Source of the DNA: Craterostigma plantagineum
Lineage: Eukaryota > Streptophyta > Magnoliopsida > Lamiales > Linderniaceae
Direction of reading: 5' to 3'
Length of the DNA: 64,000 nt
Assembly: GCA_027422505.1 (NCBI GenBank)
Contig: JAPQWV010000327.1
Coordinates: forward strand, 434,001-498,000
Of this stretch, positions 25,296 to 34,684 are shown in pieces. The position numbers were made by a program, and so were the translations under genes. Numbering within the stretch: the stretch's first letter is position 1; every line of letters begins with the position of its first letter. The notes under the pieces are model-generated. The model had not been told where the DNA came from and did not search any database. It saw nothing but the letters and a program-made list of their open reading frames with translations.

Positions 25296-25590
25296 TAAAC
25301 ATCTATGCAAAACGTATAGAAGACATTTTGAAGATTAGACAACGGATTAGACGCTACTTATTATTGTTTTTTAAATTTATTCTTCGATTCCTAAGTTACA
25401 ACGTATCATTTTGTCATTGATAACAATATGTAATAAATATGCTAAAAATGTATTAAAAAACATTTTAATGATTATACGAAGAACTAGACGTTTCTTATGA
25501 TTTCAATGCATACTTTAATCTAATTTATTATTTCTTCATTAATTACAATATGCAAGTTATTATCAGTTATATAATAAACATATTATGTAA
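25296..25590 (+). repeat. left arm of a large inverted repeat
   Basis: This stretch reads in reverse complement at 29080-29366 with perhaps 85-90% identity by eye. For example, ATCTATGCAAAACGTATAG here pairs with CTATACGTTTTGCATAGAT there, and CATTAATTACAATATGCAA pairs with TTGCATATTGTAATTAATG. The arms enclose about 3.5 kb. Arm ends are approximate. Confidence 0.75.
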
Positions 25591-25594
25591 AACA

Positions 25595-26140
25595 TATCGT
25601 GGTATAACGAAGTGTTCTCCTATTACAAACAAAACAGAACGGGTCACCATTATGTGAATCCAACGTAAATATGATAGAAATGGACTTGATAGAACTATCT
25701 ATTGAAAAGACAATAAAAATGAGATTAGACATATCAATTCTCGGTTCAGTATTCGGTTATAGTGAATTTTAATTAACCGAAATTTTGGTTCGGTTCGGTA
25801 CGGTACGTACCGAATAACAGCCCTAGATTGAACACTACATTGGCGCAATTCGATGTGTGCTTTGAAAAACATTTCTGCAACCATGCACAGTTTCGAGCAC
25901 CTTCGTAAGTCGTCGTATAACGAAGTGTTCTCTTATTATAAAAAAGAAACAGAACGGATCACCCTTACATCAATGTAAACATGATTGATATTATAGGCTA
26001 CCAATTGAAAAGACAATAAAAATGAGACATACCAAAATTCTTTAAGAACAACTAGTAGCGTGCAATACATCGTAACGTCTACCGTCTTTTTCTTAAGAAG
26101 TCCCTGAATAAAGACGACAAAGTCGCACGACACATTTTAA
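25595..26140. repeat. repeated flank unit (TATAACGAAGTGTTCTCC family)
   Basis: The segment GGTATAACGAAGTGTTCTCC...ACAGAACGGGTCACC occurs at 25603, at 25914 (more diverged) and at 29492. The block GAACACTACATTGGCGCAATTCGATGTG at 25830 recurs at 29405. At 29359-29541 this unit is an open frame (LNTTLTQFDVCYKNISATL...), while here it is broken. I do not recognise the protein. A 90-bp insertion rich in GGTTCGGT/ACCGAA (25736-25826) interrupts the unit. Confidence 0.55.
25736..25826. mobile_element. short CCGAA-rich insertion (hAT-like remnant)
   Basis: This AT-poor piece of ACCGAA/TTCGGT repeats ends in CGAATAACAGCCCTAG. It separates sequence that is continuous in the other copies of the surrounding unit (compare 26030 and 29615). 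CCGAACCGAA-type ends are common in plant hAT MITEs. The full extent is uncertain. Confidence 0.4.
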
Positions 26141-26159
26141 AACTAAAAATTTAGAGTCA

Positions 26160-26696
26160 CTAATTGGATAAAACAAACCTTAAAAATGATGAACAAACAT
26201 ACCGAGATCCGTACTCCACAAAAAATCCCTCCAAGATTGGAGACAGACCACGCAGGTAAGTACTAGTAGATAGCGGAAAGTACATGATCCTTACATTTTT
26301 AGTCTGTTGCTCCATCTTCTGACGTGTCAAACCAACTTCCTTGAGCTTCTCTAATTTTCTTTGATCGAACTTCCAGTAGTACTGGAAGTAGACGACCTGT
26401 CTCAAAGGAATGAGAAACTCGAGTATTTTCTTGGTTCGCCCATCGTCATTGGTGACCTCTTCGCCGAGCCTGCTCAGGATCTTGAAGCTGACATCCTCCG
26501 TCACGAGCCTTGTGAAGTCGGATTCGATGCATTGCTCGCCATCGACTTCGAAGTAAGAGTCGGCTCCGGCTGGCAACTCTTCAAATTCCACTTGTCGATT
26601 TGACAAGCGTAGGAAAGTTAGCACGCTGAAACTGAAGGGACACTTAACTTCAAAAGCTTCGGAGCGGGATCCAAGTAGTCTGAGTTGCGTCATCAC
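26160..26696 (-). pseudogene. unrecognised gene fragment, copy 1 of 3
   Basis: A reverse-strand frame of 178 codons begins at 26696. It contains EAFEVKCPFSFSVLTFLRLS, EVDGEQCIESDF, VVYFQYYWKFDQRKLEKL and GLSPILEGFFVEYGS. Copies 2 (28340-28962) and 3 (29750-30295) share these words. In copies 2 and 3 an extra segment of about 80 bp lies between the LTRR...KNVRI part and the GLSPIL part; copy 1 lacks it, so it may be a lost intron or a deletion. Amino-acid changes between copies are mild, which suggests that the family was once constrained. I do not recognise the protein, and no start with a convincing promoter is evident. It may be a fragment of a larger gene or a captured exon. Confidence 0.45.
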
Positions 26697-26830
26697 AGGT
26701 TACGTGGGAAAACCTGCGGGATCTGAAGCATGTTGGAATGGAAAGTTTTTCATATTATTAAAAAATTAAAGTTGAAATAATAGTCTATCAAGCAAGTCGA
26801 CTAGGCGAATCGTTTGGGAAGATAGTTTCT

Positions 26831-27228
26831 TCATGCAAGTCGCGAATCGTTGGGAAGATAGTTCGCGAACTCAACTCGGCGAATCCATGAAGTTGGCGAA
26901 TCAACATTTCGCGAATTGGGCGAACTTCGCGAACTGAGGACGTCATGGCCACTTCGCGAATCAAAAGATGAATTTGGCGAACCTGTTAGACTTCACGTAC
27001 TAGGTGTGGTATAGAGGGACTTCGCGAACCTAGTTGTGATAGAGATGACTTCACGAATTGATCTGATCACATTTGGCGAATCACATGAATTTCACGAATC
27101 CAAATGGCGAACCATTAGCTTAGCATACTTGGCGAATTGCCCGAGATTGGCGAACCCTACAAGTCACGAACGCGCACGGCAAGCATGTCACGAACCCAAC
27201 TAGTTGGCAAATCAAGAGGTTCGCGAGC
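26831..27228 (+). repeat. GCGAA-rich array, block 1
   Basis: Words of the form TTCGCGAA, TTGGCGAA and TTCACGAA recur every 10-35 bp, all with GCGAA on the + strand. About 20 GCGAA occur between 26800 and 27400, far above expectation. The spacers between the words are not alike, so this is not a simple tandem repeat. The whole block is repeated directly as block 2 (27647-28018). It is non-coding in all frames, with frequent stops. Confidence 0.8.
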
Positions 27229-27646
27229 TCGGTGACGAGAGTAGACTTCGCGAACTAGATACGAACTTCACGTATTAGGATTTATGGGGGTTGGAACAAC
27301 TTCGCGAATGAACCCCTTAGATAAAATCACGGGTTGAGTTCGCGAAACGTGCATGATCTAGATGAACTTCGCGAAGTATGAACTTAACAATCTATTAGCA
27401 AACCAGATTTCCGGACGTCGGGTACGTGAAATCTTCATCTACAACACGTAACTCTCTTGGATTTAATACGTTAATGTTGTTTACAGGAGTAAATATTATT
27501 TCTGTGAAATCGAAGTTATAGGTTGATTTGCGTGATTTTAATGTGTTTAAGGATAATTAGATGAAGTTTTTGTCAAATTGGTAGTTTGCAAAAATAGGCA
27601 GTTCGCGAATTGAGTGGGGAGTTCGCGAACCAAAAACATGGCGGGT

Positions 27647-28018
27647 TCATGCAAGTCGCAAATCGTTGGGAATAGAGTTCGCTAACTAAACTCGGCGAAT
27701 CCATCAAGTTGGCGAATGGCGAACTTCGCGAACTGAGGACGTCATGGCCACTTCGCGAATCGAAAGATGAATTTGGCGAACCCGTTAGACTTCGCGAACT
27801 AGGTGTGGTAAGAGGGAATTCGCGAACCTAGTTGCGATAGAGATGACTTCAAGAATTGATCACATTTGGCGAATCACATGAACACGAATCCAAATGGCGA
27901 ACCCTTAGCTTAGCGTACTTCGCGAATTGCCCGAGATTGGCGAACCCCACAAGTCACGAATGCACACGGCAAGCATGTCACGAACCCAACTAGTTGGGAA
28001 ATCAAGAGGTTCGCGAGC
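27647..28018 (+). repeat. GCGAA-rich array, block 2 (direct copy of block 1)
   Basis: The block begins TCATGCAAGTCGC and ends AAATCAAGAGGTTCGCGAG, matching block 1 almost throughout. Small deletions include CAACATTTCGCGAATTGGG and AATTTC. About 14 GCGAA words lie between 27601 and 28020. Block starts are about 816 bp apart. The spacer between blocks also carries a few TTCGCGAA words. Confidence 0.8.
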
Positions 28019-28185
28019 CGAAAAATATATATTAAATTACTTTATTAATTTCGGTTTTTTCGGGTTTTATTCGGTTAGCCGAATTACCGAACCGAAAAAC
28101 CGAAAATTTCGATTTTCTATTTTTAAGAATAGAAAACCGAACCGAACCTCTCCGGTCCGGTCCGATTGTGACAACCATGATCTAT
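28019..28185. mobile_element. CCGAA/TTCGG-rich remnant (hAT-like)
   Basis: Runs of TTTCGG, CCGAACCGAA and CCGGTCCGGTCCGATTG form inverted pairs. Composition and motifs match the insertion at 25736-25826. It abuts the end of GCGAA block 2. No transposase is visible. Confidence 0.4.
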
Positions 28186-28339
28186 ATATGTAACTTACAT
28201 TTAGCTTTATTTTTCTTTTTTGAGTTTTTAGGATATTGCTTATTTTTTGTATATTCTATATTTACGTATACTAAAGTAATGAGTGATAATACATTTATGC
28301 GGCCGCCTTACTTTCTATTATTTTCTCATTAATTGTAAA

Positions 28340-28962
28340 AATGATGAACAAACATACCGGAATCACACTCCACAAAAAAATCCCCTCAAAATTGGAGACA
28401 GACCGTGCAGGTTATTAGAGAACTGTACAACGAAAAAGTTTGATTACCATGCGTTATAATTAAGTTTAAAAATCACTTGTAGATAGCAGGAATCACACGA
28501 TCCTTACATTTTTAGTCGGTTGATCCATCTTCTGCGTGTCAGACCTACTTTTTCGAGCTCCTCTAATTTGCGCCGATCGAACTTCCAGTAGTACTGGAAG
28601 TAGACGATATGTCTCAAAGGACGGAGAAACTTCAGTATATCCCTGGTTCGTGCATCGTCATTGCTGAGCTCTTCGCCGAGCACGCTCAAGATATTAAAGC
28701 TACTATCCTTGGTCACGAGCTTTCCAAAGTCGGATTCGACGCATGGCACGCCATTGACTTCGAAGTACGGATCAGTTGCTCCGAGTGGCAACTCATCAAA
28801 ATCCACATGTCGATTCGACAAGCGTAGGAAAGTTAGTGCGCTGAAACTGAACGGGCAGTTAACTTCAAAAGCCTCAGTGCGGGATCTGAATGATGTAAGT
28901 TGTGTCATCTCAGCTTGCGGGATGAAAAACGTGGGAAATCGAAAATCGACTCCGTGGAGCAA
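28340..28962 (-). pseudogene. unrecognised gene fragment, copy 2 of 3
   Basis: The frame at 28962-28504 (152 codons) carries EAFEVNCPFSFSALTFLRLS, EVNGVPCVESDF, HIVYFQYYWKFDRRKLEEL and VGLTRRR. It extends in homology to 28340 through a segment of about 80 bp that is absent from copy 1. This copy adds an upstream MLHGVDFRFPTFFIPQAE stretch. No known domain is recognised. With copies 1 and 3 it forms a dispersed triplicate within 4 kb. Confidence 0.45.
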
Positions 28963-29079
28963 ACTAGCGTGGGAGGATACAACAACGGAACCCGAAGTTG
29001 TAACTTGGGGGTCGAAAAATATTTAAACAAAATATTAAGTCCGTGGTAAAATCATGAAAATATCCTGTAAACGTTTTAC

Positions 29080-29366
29080 ATAATGTGTTTATTATAAACC
29101 TGAAAATTGCATATTGTAATTAATGAAGAAACAATAAATTAGCACAAAGTATACATTGAAATCATAAGAAACTTATAGTTTTTCGTATAATCGTTAAAAT
29201 ATTTTTTTTATATTTTTAATATATTTATTTCATATTGGTATTAATGACAAACCGATACATTGTAACTTAGGAATCGAAAAATATATTTTAAAAACAATAA
29301 TAAGCAACGTCTAACACATGTTCTAATTTTCAAAATGTCTTATATACGTTTTGCATAGATGTTTAC
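29080..29366 (-). repeat. right arm of the large inverted repeat
   Basis: The reverse complement of 25296-25590. The pairing persists across AT-rich sequence, for example AAATCATAAGAAACTTATAG against the complement of 25480-25500. See the left arm entry. Confidence 0.75.
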
Positions 29367-29541
29367 TTTGATTAGTAGCAGACCACAAAATGACTTCGAA
29401 AGATTAAACACTACCTTGACGCAATTCGATGTGTGCTATAAAAACATTTCTGCAACACTGCAGAGTTTAGAACACCTTCGTAGATCATGGTATAACGAAG
29501 TATTCTCCTATTACAAACAAAACAGAATGGGTCACCATTAA
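29359..29541 (+). other. short open frame of the repeated flank unit
   Basis: A 60-codon frame reads DFERLNTTLTQFDVCYKNI and SLEHLRRSWYNEVFSYYK. The same sequence is present in broken form at 25830-25640, so this is the best-preserved copy of a repeated piece rather than a proven gene. It looks helical and charged. No family is recognised. Confidence 0.3.
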
Positions 29542-29749
29542 GTGAATCCAACGTAAATATGACAGAAATCGACATGATGGAACTTCAATTTGAAAAGTCA
29601 ATAAAAAATGAGGTTAGACATATCAATTCTTTAAGGACAACCAGTAACGTGCAATACAATGTAACGTCTACCGGTCTTTTTTGTAGGAAATCATCACAAT
29701 TACATTCGGCGCAGTTTATAAACTAAAAATTCAGAGTCGATCAAACAAA

Positions 29750-30295
29750 ATGATGGGCAAACATCCCGAGCTCCATACTCTTCAAACTATCCCCTCAAAA
29801 TTGGAGACAGACTGTGTAGGTAATTAGAGAACTATACAACGAAAAATAATGATGACGATGAGTAATAATTAAGGTTAAAAATCACTCAATATAGATAGCA
29901 GGAAGCACACGATCCTTACATTTTAGTATGTTGCTCCATCTTCTGACGTGTAAAACCCACTTTTTCGAGCTCCTCTAGTTTGGGCCGATCGAACTACTGA
30001 AAGTAGACAACCTGTCTCAAAGGACGTAGAAACTTCATGATATCCCCAGTTCGCATAACGTCATTGTTGAGCTCTTCGCCGAGCACGCTCTGGATATTAA
30101 AGTTAGTATCCTCGTTCGAGCTTTGCAAAGTCGGCTTTGAAGCACGTCATCGACTACGAAGTATGGGTCGGTTGCTCCGAGTGGCAACTCCTCAAAAGCC
30201 ACATGTCGATTCGACAAGCGTAGGAAGGTTAGTGCGCTGAAACTGAACGCGCAGTTTACTTCAAAAGCCTCAGTGCATGATCTGAATAGTGTAAT
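29750..30295 (-). pseudogene. unrecognised gene fragment, copy 3 of 3
   Basis: This is homologous to copies 1 and 2 but broken by small indels: the reading frame shifts inside the PLGATDPYF...DDV region and again near 30000-30060. The copy ends where hAT-like copy B begins (30297), so that element appears to have inserted into or next to this fragment. Confidence 0.5.
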
Positions 30296-30296
30296 G

Positions 30297-30962
30297 TAGG
30301 GGTGAGCAAAATATCAGGAAATCGGATTTTGATCCGGTATCCGGTTTTCAAAACACGGAAAAACGGATATCCAGTTTTAGAAACCGGATACGGATAGTTG
30401 TTTGTCTAAAATCCGGATATCCTGGATCCGCTTTTATATTTTAAAAACTAATGAAAAATAAAAGAAATAGCCCAAAAAGAAAAATGAAGGTCCTAAAAGG
30501 AAAAAAAAATCCTAAAAGTAGGATATTTAAATTTATATTATTTTATTATTGCAAAAAACTTTGTTGGAGAGTATGGAAAACGTAAAAACGTCGAAATGTA
30601 AGTTAAATTAATGTGAATTTCCGTTAATGTGATTATTATTTATTATGTACTTTGAATCGTAAATTTACATATTGTGTGAATTACTATGTGTAGGAATTCA
30701 TTCTTATATGAAAAAATATATATTTTCAGTATGATAAAAAATAGAAAAAATTGATTTGAAAATAAAATAATAAAAAATATAAGATAATAAATTTAAAAAC
30801 CGGATGCGGATATCCAGTTAAATATCCGAATAAAGCGGATATCCGATTTTCGAATATCCGTTTAAAACCAAACAAGATACGGATATTATTTTTATATCCG
30901 AAAATCCGTATATCCGAATTACGGATATCCGAAAATCCAGATATCCGGTTTTGGTCACCCCT
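30297..30962. mobile_element. hAT-like non-autonomous element, copy B
   Basis: It starts TAGGGGTGAGCAAAATATC and ends with ATATCCGGTTTTGGTCACCCC, inverted. Interior words (GTTGTTTGTCTAAAATCCGGATATCC, AATGAAGGTCCTAAAAGG) match copy A in order. Length is 666 bp against 669 bp for copy A. No coding capacity. Flanking duplications are not clear. Confidence 0.72.
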
Positions 30963-31866
30963 TCTGACTCATGCCGATGTTTTCTTCATTACGTCGTATG
31001 CTCCATCGCGAAAGCAAACCTATACAATATTTTTTTATATGACCTAAACCATAAAACCTAGAAAAATAAAATGTTTAATATTATACGATGCTGCAAATCG
31101 TGATCTTGCTTTAAGTGAAAAGATGGTTTCAGCTTGTGCCTCAAATACATACAAAGTTAAAGATAATGAATGGTATTTACTAACAATATATATTATAGCA
31201 ACCAACGTTGACACACATCAATCATAAAGACGATTGTAAATATGTACTTATTTTTATTATTGAGTTAGGCAGATGCATGCATCAATTCAAAATCCTATAA
31301 AGAATCCGCCAAGTGCGCGGACGGCAAAAAAGAAAAATCAATAATATGTAGAGCAATAATTATATCCGAAAGTTTGATTTTAGTACATGCCCCAAGCTTT
31401 TCTGCCTAGCCTCATATAGCACACTAATATAATTTAGATGAATTTTTATTTTCTTCTGAGATTTTCGGACAATCCTGTCTATATTCACTTAGATTCCTGA
31501 CAAGATCTAAATAACAAATCTGTTGAAGCACTTTTTCTTTATTGACCCATATAATGCAAGTTGCGCAAGTATCACGAATATTCATCATCGTGGAAATTAG
31601 ATAATATTAATGTTACTAGAACAAATATAATATGTGTGAACAAGTGATCGATGAGACAAACATTTACTAAAAATAAGAGCTATATTATATATTACAGTAC
31701 AAACAGTAACTATGTACAGTACGAAGATAGGCGAAATATCAGAAACTATAGCTAGAGTTGACTAGATGATGATATCGTAATACCCTATAATAAGTTTCCG
31801 ATCATCCACTATTACAACATTAAAATTATAACAGTAATTAGCTGATGCTCCATGATTCAACAAAAT
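30963..31866. other. spacer downstream of the WRKY gene
   Basis: AT-rich, and the right end is probably the WRKY 3' UTR. No gene is seen. Confidence 0.45.
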
Positions 31867-33249
31867 TCAGACGAATTTTAACCCTCTATAGCTGATCAGC
31901 CCTTCCACGAACAACTCATCGAAGACAGAATCTTCGCCGCCATTCAACACATCATCATTCATATGCTGCTGGTCCATCGTATCGTCGTGCGTGCTCGCAG
32001 TAGAGGAATAAACCTCGGAGATATTAGAGTTCGCATCGAAGTGATCGTAAGGAGATATGTAATAATCAGACTGATGAGACGATGGCGTTTTGGCGATTTC
32101 AGAGATCGCTGCATTAATACTATCATTCCCTTGTTCGATCATCAACTCGGAGATATTATTATTGTAACTTTTGGGCTGATGCTGAAAATTCCAAAATAAG
32201 GAGGAAGGAATAATATCGTGGTCTTCGTCGTCGTTGAATAACTGACGATGGGCTGATGATGATGATGTTCCCATTTTTGCGATCAAATTCTTGCATGTGT
32301 GTTGGCCGTCGTACGTTGTACGGTACATCGGTGGGTTTTCTTGAATCTGCTGTACATGTTTCTTGGCTTTGCAGCCCTGATCGTACTTGTGTGTGCATCT
32401 GTAGTAATTTCTGCGTTTTCCATAAGATCAAGAATTAAATGAATGAGTAGGAAAATGGCGCCTAACTCGACTTAGAGGAATGAATTATTAATTACTATAT
32501 ATACCTTGGATGGTCTGAGTCAAGAATCCTTTTTTGTCCGTATTTCCTCCAGCCATGGCCATCTTGAAACAAATCAGGAGTGTCTTTGGTATATGTTTTC
32601 TGTGATCTCCTGCAATAATTAATAATATTAATTCGATCATTAAGTTTGGTTTCTATATGTGCTACTTCTTATTCAACTATTGGCAAACAAGAGAGAGAGT
32701 TGCAAGTCTCATCAATTGTCGGCATCATTTATAAAGGGACACACATGATTTATGGGAAACATAATATGACAATAATATGATGATTGCGAAACAATATATT
32801 ATTATACCTTTTTTTTTTTTTTATGTTTCGCTATAGTCATCAAGTAATGGTTTTTCTTTCTTAACTATGTGTATTTACCTTCTCTTGTAGCAACCTCGAC
32901 GATCTTTCTGCGCCGGCCTCTTACCACTGTCGCCGGAATCCTCCGTTTTTCTCACCGCCGACGAGTCAACCGCCGGCGGAGTCAGAAGTGAATAATCCTC
33001 CTCATCTAGCATCAGAATTGACCGTGCAAAAGCGTCTGAGATCTTCCCAACCAAACTCCAAGCAGCCAAGAAAAGATCATCCGCCGCCGACGGCGGCGGC
33101 GGTGAAGTAGAATTACCTCCGACGATCTCAGAAATCATGACCAGGAGTTGATCGGCCATAGTACGGCCACGTGTCAGCTCATCACGCACTCTCATCGGAG
33201 TTATTTTATCGCCATTTGCATCGACTAAAGAGGCAGAAGAAGCAGCCAT
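31867..33249 (-). CDS. group III WRKY transcription factor (WRKY70/54-like)
   Basis: Three exons (33249-32879, 32609-32505, 32410-31867) give 339 residues. The N-terminal part has an alpha-helical segment typical of group III and a basic GCYKRR stretch before the domain. WRKYGQK lies at residues 144-150. The zinc finger is C164-x7-C172-x23-H196-x-C198, the C2HC type that defines group III. The intron within the WRKY domain falls after the PR of DHPRNYYRC, the conserved place for this group. The C-terminal half is acidic and rich in S, D and N, which suggests activation potential. Group III members such as WRKY70, 54, 46 and 53 act in salicylate signalling, defence and senescence. The words [21 protein letters not shown] and DPSGK-like KRP... 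favour WRKY70/54, but the assignment needs a tree. Confidence 0.93.
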
Positions 33250-34684
33250 GCTTCGCTTTTATACTCACTCTCTTCTCCTACGACTATGATCTTTTTGAGT
33301 ATGATGATCTGCTCTAAAAGATTTTCGTGAGTTCTTATAACATATCGTGAGGTGGGTAGCTTCGTAGAAATGGAGTCCTCAATTTTCTTATTTTTTATTT
33401 TTTTTCTATATCTTCTTTTATCCGTTGTTTGTCTATTCTGGGAAATTCGTAGGAAACTTCAGGGAGATAGGACTGTTCACTGTAGTGGGAAATCCCACGC
33501 GCGATTAGGTGGGAGGCAGTAACACATGTACCGTCGTGAGGATTACGATATCGATTAGCGCGTGGAGTCTTTTTCGCCTGGCGCAATGCTGATGACGTCT
33601 GCAGCTTTCGTCACAAAAGTACGTCACTGATAGGATATAGCCTATGTAGTTAATTAGGCTGATTAGAGCATCCATAGTACAGTTAATACGTACAATTCAG
33701 TTCGAGAGGATAATTTTCGTTGTCAAATTGAACCCGACCCGTATCGGATATGGATATATTCGTATATAGTAAAACACTTTCAGGATTCCAAGCACCACCA
33801 CTTCATTAAATTTCTTTAAAAGAAGCCCATTAGCAACTTAATAGCGTGTAACGGTCAATTAAAACAAAGATTACACCATGGTAACGACTGAATCTGAACT
33901 GTAGATCAGTTGTCTTATTTTAAATTATGTGGTTAATAATGGCTGAAGCAAGTTGAAGATTAGGATCAGATTTGGGAGAATGTCATTTTCTAAAATATAT
34001 TATTAATTTGTACCATCGTAGTAAATGTTTGATATGTCCACTTTACAGTGGAGCAGTAGCTGTTTGGAAGAAAAGGGGGTGTTCACACTTCACACTATAT
34101 GTTAAAAACATAAATAGTAGTAATGAAAAAGCAGATGTGGAAAGAAAGTCGAGTTCACACTAAGTTTACTAGAAGGTCCACCGTCTAACTCGACTAGTAT
34201 AGTATGGGTAACCATGGTAGCGTTGATGTTTGACATTTGCTCAAATTTATTTGTATTTATTACATACTTACATAAATATGTGTATAAAAAGCCTCCAGGA
34301 TAGAGAATAGATAAATTAGAACAGCTCTCTCGATGTTACTTGCAAGTACACATAAAGGGTCAAACAATACACGACTATGCTATATGCTATAACTCTTTAC
34401 AAAAAGCGATTACTGCAGAAAATCTTCTCTTCTATCCCAAGTCATCTCCGTCCTTGAAAGCGTGTCATCTGAAGTGCGATATAGCAGTTTCCAAGAACTA
34501 AAATGAAGTTTGAACTTAGGTTACAATTCAGACAACATGGTATAGTGTAGCAACACATCCTCATAAAAAAGGTTGTTAGTAGGTAAGAAAAAGAAAATCA
34601 TCAATGAAACATAAACTTACAGTTCAATCACGGATAGCTCGTCGCCAAGGCAAATATAATGAGACTTTTAAACTGTTGGGCGAG
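33250..34684. other. WRKY promoter and spacer
   Basis: This holds the WRKY upstream region, including GGTCAA/TTGACC W-box-like words near 33853, and the 3' flank of the P4-ATPase gene. No coding frame can be supported. Confidence 0.4.

Noticed and set aside
26800..28020. Possible CRISPR-like array (regular short words)
   Set aside because: The words are only 5-8 bp, spacing is irregular, spacers repeat between the two blocks, and this is a plant nuclear context with no cas genes.
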